Both the position numbers and the translations under genes were made by a program. DNA of 64,000 nt, from positions 1 through 64,000 of the forward strand of contig CANGFA010000011.1 of assembly GCA_947453145.1 (NCBI GenBank). The letters are read 5' to 3'. Shown here in pieces: positions 52,927 to 61,136 of the stretch. The notes beneath the pieces are model-generated. The model was not told where the DNA came from. It did not search any database and worked only from the letters and a program-made list of their open reading frames with translations. The first letter of the stretch is position 1. Every line of letters begins with the position of its first letter. Source of the stretch: Bacteroidota bacterium (GTDB lineage Bacteria > Bacteroidota > Bacteroidia > Chitinophagales > Chitinophagaceae).

Positions 52927-55128
52927 CTATAATTGTTCTAAATAAACAGCAAGTTTATCAAGCGCTTTAGCAACCTCTCCCATTTGTTCTGTTGCCTCTT
53001 TCCAATTTTTTTGTTCTATCGCTTCTCTTACACCGGGTACCGTTTTCACACCATAGCCTGTATAAAAACCTGGCGCATATAAACTATGCTTATACCAGGG
53101 GCGGCGCGGCAAACCGGCGCTGGTTAACAATTGTTGTTCCGCTGTAAATAATTTTACATTTATATCGGCAAGCTTTTTAGCGTCTGGTGTTTTCTTCGCC
53201 TCTTCGGCATGCGCCGCTGCTTTTTCTAAATTAGTTAATGCATTTAATATTGGAGAGAAATCAATATACGGTACCTCGTCAACCGCTTCGTTTGTTTTTA
53301 ATTTGTCGGTTGGATCTGCTGCCAATACATATACTTTGTTGTTTACCAATTCGTTTTCGATCTTTGCGGATTCGCGCATTTGATCTACGCTTTTCATTAA
53401 CTCACCAACATATCCTTTTACTGTTTTTTGTAAATCTCTAAAATCAAACTGTAAAGCATCCGCATCTGCTAAGCGCAAAACCACCCTTCCTGTTGTTTGT
53501 GCTAGTGTTACACCATAAATAAAACTTGGATCTTTAAAGCGCTTATACATATCATAAGAATCATAAATAGAATGATATTCCCCGCCCTCGTCTTCGCCAC
53601 CAAAACCAATGTTTAAAGAGGGTACTCCAAGGTGTTGAATGAAGGAAGAATAATCTGATCCCGAACCCATTGCACCCAAGGGATATTGGGTTGATTCGTA
53701 TGCTTCTTTTTTAGCTGCGGCGCCTGTTGCGTTCGCGGCTCTTGATGCTTTTGATCTTTCAAAAATAGTTGCGCCCGTTTCAGGATCTTTTATGGATTTA
53801 CTAATTTCAGTAATCAATGGTGCGAAGGCGTGTGAACCCTGTGCACCTAAAAATCCCCTTCCATTTCCATCGGAGTTAATATAAGCAACCGCTTTTGATT
53901 GTAATTCTGCGGCATGATTTTCCACCCACTCTGTAGAACCCATTAATCCCGGCTCTTCTGCGTCCCAAGCACAATACACCAGGGTTCTTTTTGGTTTCCA
54001 ACCCTGTTTAACAAGGGCGCCAATTGCGATAGCTTCTTCTAGTTCAGAGGCCATTCCACTAATTGGATCAGCGGCGCCGTTTACCCAGCCATCATGATGG
54101 TTTCCTCTCACAATCCATTGATCAGGAAATTCGCTTCCTTTAATGGTTGCAATTACATTTAAACCCGGGGTTATTTTCCAATCAAATGCTAGCTTTAAAT
54201 GAACAAGTGATTTGCTTGGTCCAATATGATAGGTAATTGGTAGGCCGCCGGCCCAGTTTTTGGGCGCAACAGGACCCTCCATATCTTTTAACAAAGGCGC
54301 TGCGTCTCCATAACCAATTGGTAAAACGGGAATTTTTAAAAGATTAGCGGCGGCGTTGTGATCAACCCTTACTGCACCCTCTACCGAAGCGCCATTGGGT
54401 GTGGTTGGATCTCCGGGATATATAACCATATCCATGATGGAGCCCCTTTGAACGGTTTGATCGTTTTTAAAAGCGCCTATTGGGTAGGGGTCTCCTGCGC
54501 CGTATCCATCATCCATTGGATCGGAGTAAATTAAACACCCAATAGCACCATGCTCTTGAGCCACTTTTGGTTTTATGCCTCTCCAGCTTCTACCATATTT
54601 TGCGATCACAATTTTCCCCTTTACATCAATACCATATTTTGCAAGTGTTTCATAATCTTCTGGTAAACCATAGTTTACAAAAACAAGATTTGCTGTTACA
54701 TCCCCGTCCGCACTCCAACAATTATAAGTAGGAAGTTGGTCCGCTTGACCACTCGTTGCGTCTTCTTTTAATGGCGTTTCTTTTAACCTTGCTTTAAAAT
54801 TGGTTGCACCGGTCATTTCTAATGATCTGGTTATGGGGGTGGGGAACATTAGTTGATAGGTTTCAATTTTTGTGTCCCATCCCGCAGCAGTAAAAACTTT
54901 TGCAATTTCACTTGCAACCATTTTTCCACCAACAGATCCTACATGGTGTGGAACAGAAGAAAGTAGTTTAATGTTTTCTCCAACCCTGTTTGCACTTAAT
55001 TGTGCGTCAAAAGTTTTTTCATTTTTTAGTTGATTATCGCTTGACTTAAATCCCAATAATTTTGATTGTGCTTTGGTGGTTGTTATTGTTAAACAAAACA
55101 AAGACACAATAAGTACTTGTTTTTTCAT
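52927..55128 (-). CDS. Secreted M28 peptidase with PA domain (glutamate carboxypeptidase II-like)
   Basis: A 733-residue protein with a signal peptide (1-20). A PA domain sits inside the first half (YGIDVKGKIVIAKYGRSWRGIK). The M28B zinc ligands are visible: His in GNHHDGW, Asp in AADPISG, Glu in WDAEEPG, Asp in INSDGNG and His in GEYHSIYDSYD. The C-terminal about 160 residues resemble the transferrin-receptor-like dimerisation domain. The order matches human glutamate carboxypeptidase II, so it likely cleaves C-terminal residues from peptides in the periplasm. Confidence 0.9.
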   Translation of the reverse strand: MKKQVLIVSLFCLTITTTKAQSKLLGFKSSDNQLKNEKTFDAQLSANRVGENIKLLSSVPHHVGSVGGKMVASEIAKVFTAAGWDTKIETYQLMFPTPITRSLEMTGATNFKARLKETPLKEDATSGQADQLPTYNCWSADGDVTANLVFVNYGLPEDYETLAKYGIDVKGKIVIAKYGRSWRGIKPKVAQEHGAIGCLIYSDPMDDGYGAGDPYPIGAFKNDQTVQRGSIMDMVIYPGDPTTPNGASVEGAVRVDHNAAANLLKIPVLPIGYGDAAPLLKDMEGPVAPKNWAGGLPITYHIGPSKSLVHLKLAFDWKITPGLNVIATIKGSEFPDQWIVRGNHHDGWVNGAADPISGMASELEEAIAIGALVKQGWKPKRTLVYCAWDAEEPGLMGSTEWVENHAAELQSKAVAYINSDGNGRGFLGAQGSHAFAPLITEISKSIKDPETGATIFERSKASRAANATGAAAKKEAYESTQYPLGAMGSGSDYSSFIQHLGVPSLNIGFGGEDEGGEYHSIYDSYDMYKRFKDPSFIYGVTLAQTTGRVVLRLADADALQFDFRDLQKTVKGYVGELMKSVDQMRESAKIENELVNNKVYVLAADPTDKLKTNEAVDEVPYIDFSPILNALTNLEKAAAHAEEAKKTPDAKKLADINVKLFTAEQQLLTSAGLPRRPWYKHSLYAPGFYTGYGVKTVPGVREAIEQKNWKEATEQMGEVAKALDKLAVYLEQL

Positions 55129-55144
55129 ATGCTTATTTTATAAA

Positions 55145-55600
55145 TTAAATTTGACGAGAAAGATAGTGTGTATAATTTGGGAGTTCATATTCATACTCCT
55201 CCTGCATAAACCGAGAAGTCATTAAAAAATCCGCAGTGCTTCTATCGCAGGCCATGGGAAGGTTCCAGGCAACAGCAAGTCTTAATAAAGCCTTTACATC
55301 ACTATCGTGTGGTTGTGCTTCCATTGGATCAAAAAAGAAAAACACCACATCAATATCTCCTGTAGCGATCATCGCTCCAATTTGTTGATCGCCGCCTAGG
55401 GGCCCGCTTAATAATTTAACAACCGGCTGATCAAGGGCTTCTTCTACTAGTTTTCCTGTGGTGCCCGTTGCAACCAATGAGTGTTTGGATAGTTCTATTT
55501 TATTGTGCACAGCCCATTCAATAAGATCTCTTTTTTTATTGTCGTGTGCAATGAGCGCTATTTTTTTTCTTCGGTCTAATTTTCTAATATTTGATTTCAT
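55145..55600 (-). CDS. mgsA: Methylglyoxal synthase
   Basis: Converts dihydroxyacetone phosphate to methylglyoxal and phosphate, a bypass when phosphate is short. The 151-residue protein shows ATGTTGKLVEE, the catalytic SGPLGGDQQIGA aspartate, and the substrate region FFFDPMEAQPHDSD. It ends 16 bp before the M28 gene and follows a PlsC-like gene on the same strand. Confidence 0.95.
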   Translation of the reverse strand: MKSNIRKLDRRKKIALIAHDNKKRDLIEWAVHNKIELSKHSLVATGTTGKLVEEALDQPVVKLLSGPLGGDQQIGAMIATGDIDVVFFFFDPMEAQPHDSDVKALLRLAVAWNLPMACDRSTADFLMTSRFMQEEYEYELPNYTHYLSRQI

Positions 55601-55614
55601 TTTTTGCGCTTTAT

Positions 55615-56490
55615 TTAATTATAAATAGTTTGTTTACTTACTATTGGAATACATAACAAGATACCAAAAATAATTGGAACGGGAATTTGGAACAGGAGTA
55701 GTATTAAAAAAAACAGCAGCAGAAATAAAGGATAGGTAAAAAGCAAAATGCTAAATAAAACAGAGTCAAAGAATACAGTTCCGCTTGTTTTCTTTTGTGT
55801 AAATTTTTTAATTAATTTATAATAGGGTAGGTGAAAATAATAAAAGACCGTTTTTTTTATATTTGTTGGTCTATTTGGTATTATAATATTTTCATTTAAC
55901 ACTTTAAATACTTCTTTGTTGAATAAGACCCGGTCTTTTGCATTATTAATGTTATAGTTTAATATGAGTTCATTTATACTAATGTTTATATCCTTTCCAA
56001 TTCCTATTAATTGATTGTATGCAATACCTGTTATATGAATTGTTGGATGTATACCTTGTTTATGGGTAGATTCAATAATTCTTGTTGCGCCTTTTTTAAA
56101 GGGTTGAAGTTCATGTGAATTAATACAAGTCCCTTCGATAAAAATTAAAACCGCTTCCCCTTTTTTTAATAATCTAGCGGATTCATTAAAGGCATATTCA
56201 TTAAGGTGTAAAAATTGCTTTCCTTCTCTTAGTCTATAAATAGGAATCATGTTTAGTAGGCCTAATATAAAGCGGTGGTGCTTTTTAGAAAACGCATCCC
56301 CCCTGGCCAAGAAATATATGGGTCTCTGATATTGGGCGCCTATTATAATTGCATCAAGAAAAGAATTAGGGTGGTTTGTAATAATTAATAGTGGACCTTT
56401 TGTTTTTAAAAATCTTTTGTTTCTAATACTAATGTCAATACAAAAAAGCCATAAGGCCGCTCTGATAAATATTTTTAAAATCCAAATCAA
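55615..56490 (-). CDS. PlsC-like phospholipid/glycerol acyltransferase
   Basis: A 291-residue acyltransferase. The motif NHPNSFLDAIII is the histidine-aspartate site with five intervening residues, a variant known in this subgroup, followed by IYRLREGKQF and FIEGTCINS. A C-terminal hydrophobic segment (about 240-285) suggests membrane attachment. The start is TTG 56490 because an in-frame stop lies a few codons upstream and no ATG is near. The base composition is among the most AT-rich of the coding regions here. The acyl acceptor is unknown. Confidence 0.82.
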   Translation of the reverse strand: MIWILKIFIRAALWLFCIDISIRNKRFLKTKGPLLIITNHPNSFLDAIIIGAQYQRPIYFLARGDAFSKKHHRFILGLLNMIPIYRLREGKQFLHLNEYAFNESARLLKKGEAVLIFIEGTCINSHELQPFKKGATRIIESTHKQGIHPTIHITGIAYNQLIGIGKDINISINELILNYNINNAKDRVLFNKEVFKVLNENIIIPNRPTNIKKTVFYYFHLPYYKLIKKFTQKKTSGTVFFDSVLFSILLFTYPLFLLLFFLILLLFQIPVPIIFGILLCIPIVSKQTIYN

Positions 56491-56509
56491 TTCTTTTTTT
56501 TATAAATAT

Positions 56510-56537
56510 AAAAAAACCGCACCATAAATGATGCGGT
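56510..56537 (-). terminator. Rho-independent terminator after recA
   Basis: On the minus strand, ACCGCA pairs with TGCGGT with further partial pairing inside, and the stem is followed by TTTTTTATATTT. It separates recA from the PlsC-like gene. Confidence 0.75.
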
Positions 56538-56572
56538 CCGTACCTACTAACCTTTAAAAAACAAGATAAATA

Positions 56573-57592
56573 TTATTTACTTGCAGCTTCTTCCACCTTT
56601 GCTGCGATTTTAGCTCTAATTTTTGCTTCTATTTCGTTTGCCATTTCTGGATTATCATGTAAAATTGTTTTTACAGAATCTCGTCCTTGTCCTAGTTTAT
56701 TTCCTTCATAGCTAAACCAAGAGCCACTTTTATTGATAATTTCTAATTCTACGCCCATATCAATTATTTCACCAATTTTACTAATTCCTTCACCAAAAAT
56801 AATTTCAAACTCAGCTGCTCTAAAAGGGGGTGCTACCTTGTTTTTCACCACTTTTACTTTTACTCTATTTCCAATTGCTTCATCACCATCTTTAATTTGT
56901 GCCATTCTTCTGATATCTAAACGAACAGATGCATAAAACTTTAATGCATTTCCACCTGTAGTTGTTTCTGGATTACCAAACATCACACCAATTTTTTCTC
57001 TTAATTGATTTATGAAAATACAAACGGTTCCAGTTTTATTAATAGTCGCTGTTAATTTTCTTAAGGCTTGAGACATTAAACGAGCATGTAAACCCATTTT
57101 AGAATCACCCATTTCTCCTTCTAATTCACTTTTTGGAACCAATGCCGCTACTGAGTCAATAACCACTACATCTATTGCGCCAGATAAAATTAAACGATCC
57201 GCAATTTCTAAAGCTTGTTCACCATAGTCGGGTTGTGAAACTAATAAATTATCTACATCCACTCCAAGACGTTTAGCATATGCACTATCAAATGCATGCT
57301 CCGCATCTATAATTGCACACATACCACCTTTTTTTTGTGCTTCTGCAATTACATGAATAGCAACCGTTGTCTTACCAGATGATTCTGGTCCATATATTTC
57401 AATTATTCTTCCTTTTGGTAATCCTCCAATTCCTAATGCAGTATCCAAACCAATTGATCCAGTAGAAATTACTTCCTGTGGTTCTTGGCTTCTTTCGTTC
57501 ATCATCATCACACTTCCTTTACCATAATCTTTATCGATTTTATCGATAGTTAATTTAAGGGCTTTTAATTTTTCAGCGTTTGCAGTACTCAT
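56573..57592 (-). CDS. recA: Recombinase A
   Basis: A 339-residue strand-exchange and SOS co-protease protein. Walker [10 protein letters not shown] is at 68-76, then [19 protein letters not shown] and [20 protein letters not shown]. The C-terminal domain ends in an Ala/Glu/Lys-rich tail. It is transcribed away from a long AT-rich intergenic block; a near -7 element (TAAAGATA on the plus strand, 57628-57635) is about 35 bp upstream of the ATG. Confidence 0.97.
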   Translation of the reverse strand: MSTANAEKLKALKLTIDKIDKDYGKGSVMMMNERSQEPQEVISTGSIGLDTALGIGGLPKGRIIEIYGPESSGKTTVAIHVIAEAQKKGGMCAIIDAEHAFDSAYAKRLGVDVDNLLVSQPDYGEQALEIADRLILSGAIDVVVIDSVAALVPKSELEGEMGDSKMGLHARLMSQALRKLTATINKTGTVCIFINQLREKIGVMFGNPETTTGGNALKFYASVRLDIRRMAQIKDGDEAIGNRVKVKVVKNKVAPPFRAAEFEIIFGEGISKIGEIIDMGVELEIINKSGSWFSYEGNKLGQGRDSVKTILHDNPEMANEIEAKIRAKIAAKVEEAASK

Positions 57593-57975
57593 GGTTAATC
57601 GTTTTATGTTTTCTTTGAATATTTAGGTAAAGATATGGATAATTTGTTAATAAACTAAAATATTTAGTATTTTTTTACTAATTACATTAGTTATATTATT
57701 TTAAGAGTTCTTTATTTTATATAAATAATTGATTATCAATTTATTAATTATTTAGTAATAAATTTAGTAATTTTTTAAATTTCTTTGTATAGTATTAGTA
57801 CTTTGATTAAAATGGTTAAAAATAAACAGATTAATGAATGATTTATTGGATTGGATTAAAAGTAGGGGTTTTTTAAATGGCCTCCTATTTTGTTGTTTTC
57901 AATCTAATGTTAATTTCTATTGTAGTATTAAACTATAATACATTTATATAAAGATCCTAATACTATTATACCTGT

Positions 57976-58008
57976 TAATAAGTGTATATCTTAGTTATAC
58001 ACTTATTA
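57976..58008. repeat. 13-bp inverted repeat in the AT-rich block
   Basis: TAATAAGTGTATA and TATACACTTATTA are exact reverse complements separated by TCTTAGT. Too AT-rich and without a T-run to be a convincing terminator; a protein-binding site is possible. Confidence 0.7.
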
Positions 58009-58371
58009 TTATCAAATAATATCTATACTTTTTTTTACCATTATATATTAGCTAAGATAATGATACTGTGGTTTTACCTTTAATTAGAAATATTGAAATT
58101 TTTATAATTTTACTATTACTCATTTTTTTTAAACAGCTTATTAACTGTTAATTAACGGGTATAAATTAGCTCAATTTTACATCACACACTTTTATTTTTA
58201 ATAAGTACTCCTACTTGTTAAATACTTATGCAGGTTTATTCACGTAAAAACCACAGATATCCACTAAAATTTAATTTATCCACCTGTATGATGTGTATTT
58301 TTTAATAGGTATTTCCTTAAAAAAAGGCGCTAAAATTAGTGCTATACTCATATTTAGTTAAAATAAACCTT

Positions 58372-58379
58372 TATTTTTG
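58372..58379 (+). promoter_or_regulatory. -7 element for the PpiD-like gene
   Basis: TATTTTTG, exact TAnnTTTG, 22 bp before the chosen ATG at 58402. It lies inside the longer ORF of the track, which supports the later start. Confidence 0.5.
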
Positions 58380-58401
58380 CCATCCTATAATTATAGAATA
58401 T

Positions 58402-60528
58402 ATGTCAATCATTCAGAACATTAGAGAAAGAGGAACCTGGATTATTTTAGGTTTTATTGCCGCGGCGTTAATCGCATTTATTTTACAAGACGGTGTTGGT
58501 CGTAATAGTAAGAATAATGATACTACCACCCTTGGTGTAATTAATGGTGAAAAAATCAATAAAATTGATTTTGAACAAAAGGTACAAAGTCAAATACAAG
58601 CTTATTCGGCTCAAGGTCAAAATGCACCAAGAGGACAAGTGATAAATAATTTATGGGACAATGAATTGTTTACCATTTTAATTAAGCAAGAAGCAGAAAA
58701 AATCGGACTCTCTGTTGGCACTAAAGAAATAAACGATGTTTTATTTGGTGCAGAGTCTCCATTTAGACAACAATTTACAGATAAGAATACTGGTGAGTTT
58801 AAGGTGAATGATTTAAAAACTGCCTTAGCCGGTTTAAAAAAATCTACCAAAAAAGAAGACATAGACCAAAGAGAGTCGGTGGAGAAAAATCAAATTCAAC
58901 CAGCAATTGAAAAAAGATTAACTAGAAAATACCAGGTTTTATTATACAAGGGTGTGCAGACTCCAAAATGGTTAGCAGAAAAACAATTTGCAGAAAATAA
59001 TGCCATTGCTACTATTCGTTTTGTACAGGTGCCCTATACAACAATAGCCGACACCGCCGTTAAAATTACAGACGAAGATGTAAATACTTATTTAAAAGAA
59101 AATAGCGCAAGTTTTCAAATAGAGGAAAACCAAAGAACCGTTAATTATATAAAATTTAGCGCCGCGCCTATAGCAGCAGATAGCTTAAAAATTAAAAATA
59201 ATATTTTAGCACTTCAAACCGAGTTTAAAACAACAACAGATAACGCCGCATTTTTAACCAAAGCGGGCTCTTTAATTAATTATGAAAATACTTTTTTAAA
59301 TAAAGAGGTATATACAAGTAAGCTAGGATTAACCATACCACAAGTGGACTCTATTTTAAAATCTCCTATTGGCGGAACAGTGGGTCCCTTTGTTTTCCAA
59401 AACACAATGACTGTTGTTAAATATGTAGGTTCTAAACAAAGACCAGACAGCGCAAGCGTAAGACACATTTTAATTTCTACTGTTGATTTGCAATCACGTC
59501 AAACAATTAGAGATGATAGTGCTGCCAAAAAATTAATTGACAGCATTAAAACAGCAATTGCTGGTGGTGCTTCTTTTGAATCTATGGTAGAAAAATATTC
59601 TGACGATCCAGGAAGTAAATCAAAGGGTGGTGTATATGAACTGTTTCCACAAGGAACGATGGTAAAGCCGTTTAATGATTTTACTTTTGATAATGCAGTT
59701 GGATCAAAGGGCGTAGTTAAAACAGAGTTCGGTTATCATTATATAGAGGTCTTAAAACAAACCAAGCCTAATTCGGTTTACAATCTTGCGTTTTTAACGC
59801 TACCAATTGAGGCTAGCAAGGAAACGATTCAGGCAGCTCAAACAGAAGCTTCTAAGTTTGCAAGCACAAGCAAGGATTTAAAATCTTTCAAAACAAATGC
59901 ACTTAAATTAAATAAACAAATAGAAGAGGCTGGAGAAATAAGAGCAGAAGATTTTAATATTCGCGGTGTTCAAGAAGAGTCCAGAGAGGCGGTTAGATGG
60001 ATTTTTGATAAAAAAGTAAACGATGTTTCTGAGCCATTAGAAATTGGGAATGGTTATTATGTAATGGCTATAACAAGAGAAGATAAGCCTGGTTTAATGA
60101 GTACCGAAACTGCAAAAGGAATTGTAGAACTTGAGGCTATTATTAAAAACAAGAAAAAAGCCGAAACCATAAAAGCTAAATTAAAAGGAACCTCATTAGA
60201 AACAATTGCAACGGCCGCAAACGCAACCGTTTTACAAGCGGATAGCTTAAGATATTCTAAAACAAACATTAACGGCTTGGGTAATGAGCCAAAACTGGTT
60301 GGAGCCGCTTTTAATAAAAGCTTATTAAATAAGGTGAGTGAACCAATTTCGGGAAATGGGGGCGTTTTTGTTATTTCTGTGAGCAACCAAGGAGCAATTA
60401 CTTCTCCGTTTGACATAAATATGTTTAAAGAACAATTACAGGGAAAAACAAGCAACACCTTTGTGAATTCATTCATTGCTTTAAAGAAAACAGCAAAAAT
60501 AGAGGATAATAGAGCTAAGCTTTATTAG
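58402..60528 (+). CDS. PpiD/SurA-like periplasmic peptidyl-prolyl isomerase
   Basis: A 708-residue membrane-anchored foldase. It has an N-terminal anchor (about 13-30, IILGFIAAALIAFILQ), a SurA/PpiD-type N-terminal helical domain (about 40-250), and a parvulin rotamase domain (about 345-455, ASVRHILIS ... GGVYELFPQGTM ... GYHYIEVL). A second degenerate parvulin-like domain may follow (about 470-580). It assists folding of exported envelope proteins. The start at ATG 58402 replaces the ORF track start 21 codons upstream. Followed by a strong terminator. Confidence 0.88.
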   Translation: MSIIQNIRERGTWIILGFIAAALIAFILQDGVGRNSKNNDTTTLGVINGEKINKIDFEQKVQSQIQAYSAQGQNAPRGQVINNLWDNELFTILIKQEAEKIGLSVGTKEINDVLFGAESPFRQQFTDKNTGEFKVNDLKTALAGLKKSTKKEDIDQRESVEKNQIQPAIEKRLTRKYQVLLYKGVQTPKWLAEKQFAENNAIATIRFVQVPYTTIADTAVKITDEDVNTYLKENSASFQIEENQRTVNYIKFSAAPIAADSLKIKNNILALQTEFKTTTDNAAFLTKAGSLINYENTFLNKEVYTSKLGLTIPQVDSILKSPIGGTVGPFVFQNTMTVVKYVGSKQRPDSASVRHILISTVDLQSRQTIRDDSAAKKLIDSIKTAIAGGASFESMVEKYSDDPGSKSKGGVYELFPQGTMVKPFNDFTFDNAVGSKGVVKTEFGYHYIEVLKQTKPNSVYNLAFLTLPIEASKETIQAAQTEASKFASTSKDLKSFKTNALKLNKQIEEAGEIRAEDFNIRGVQEESREAVRWIFDKKVNDVSEPLEIGNGYYVMAITREDKPGLMSTETAKGIVELEAIIKNKKKAETIKAKLKGTSLETIATAANATVLQADSLRYSKTNINGLGNEPKLVGAAFNKSLLNKVSEPISGNGGVFVISVSNQGAITSPFDINMFKEQLQGKTSNTFVNSFIALKKTAKIEDNRAKLY

Positions 60529-60546
60529 AAACCATAAGCAAATTTT

Positions 60547-60578
60547 AAAAAGCCTCCCGATTATTCGGGGGGCTTTTT
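60547..60578 (+). terminator. Rho-independent terminator after the PpiD-like gene
   Basis: AAAAAGCCTCCCGA pairs with TCGGGGGGCTTTTT (one T-G wobble) around a 4-base loop. Confidence 0.9.
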
Positions 60579-60595
60579 GTTTATCCAAAACGTTG

Positions 60596-60603
60596 TATTT
60601 TTG
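60596..60603 (+). promoter_or_regulatory. -7 element before DUF2480 gene
   Basis: TATTTTTG, exact TAnnTTTG, four bases before the ATG at 60608. A TTTTTG overlapping the terminator T-run lies 16 bp upstream. Confidence 0.5.
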
Positions 60604-60607
60604 CAAC

Positions 60608-61117
60608 ATGTCTGAAATACTTACAAATAAAGTGGCCGATAGTGGAATCGTTACAATAGATTTAGCTTCTTTTATATCAAATAGCACGGTTGTGACTTTT
60701 GATATAAAACCATTTTTATTTATGGAGCTTATTTTAAAAGAAAAAGATTTTAGAGCTGCGCTTGCAACGTTTGATTACACCCCCTACCAAGATAAAGTGG
60801 TAGGTATTTTTTGTTCTGTTGATGCCATTATTCCTATGTGGGCAAATATGCTCATTGTTTCCGCTTTACAACCCTTTGCTAAAGCGGTATATTTTGGTAA
60901 TGAAAATACAGCAACCACGCAGTTTTTATTAGAACAAATTAATTTCCTAAACGCGGATGAATACAAAGACCAAAGAGTGGTTATAAAGGGTTGTGGTGAT
61001 ACACCCATAGGAGAGGGTGCATATATTGCAATTACCCAAAAGCTTCGTCCTGTTGTAAAGAGTATTATGTATGGAGAGCCTTGTAGCACAGTACCTGTTT
61101 ATAAAAGAAAGGACTAG
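60608..61117 (+). CDS. DUF2480 family protein
   Basis: A 169-residue cytoplasmic protein of unknown function found in Bacteroidota. Recognised by KVADSGIVTIDL near the start, LKEKDFR, CSVDAIIPMWANML and the C-terminal VIKGCGDTPIGEGAY and VVKSIMYGEPCSTVP blocks. The conserved Cys residues (CS, GCGD, PCS) are notable. The ATG 60608 is preferred over ORF track TTG/60593. It has no functional partner nearby and is convergent with polA. Confidence 0.85.
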   Translation: MSEILTNKVADSGIVTIDLASFISNSTVVTFDIKPFLFMELILKEKDFRAALATFDYTPYQDKVVGIFCSVDAIIPMWANMLIVSALQPFAKAVYFGNENTATTQFLLEQINFLNADEYKDQRVVIKGCGDTPIGEGAYIAITQKLRPVVKSIMYGEPCSTVPVYKRKD

Positions 61118-61136
61118 TATTTTAGAAAGTTCTTTT

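Larger units (their letters stand above)
57593..58401. other. 809-bp very AT-rich intergenic block, origin-like
   Basis: The longest non-coding stretch of the window, between divergent recA and the PpiD-like gene. No ORF of note. It holds a 13-bp perfect inverted repeat (57976-58008), single-mismatch DnaA-box-like sequences (57995-58003 TTATACACT, 58236-58244 TTATTCACG, 58276-58284 TTATCCACC), a weaker one (58257-58265 ATATCCACT), and long runs of A and T. It could be an origin, a regulatory region, or only a large promoter region. Confidence 0.6.

Noticed and set aside
60057-60476. 139-residue minus-strand ORF
   Set aside because: Fully inside the PpiD-like gene on the other strand; composition and lack of any motif mark it as a shadow.
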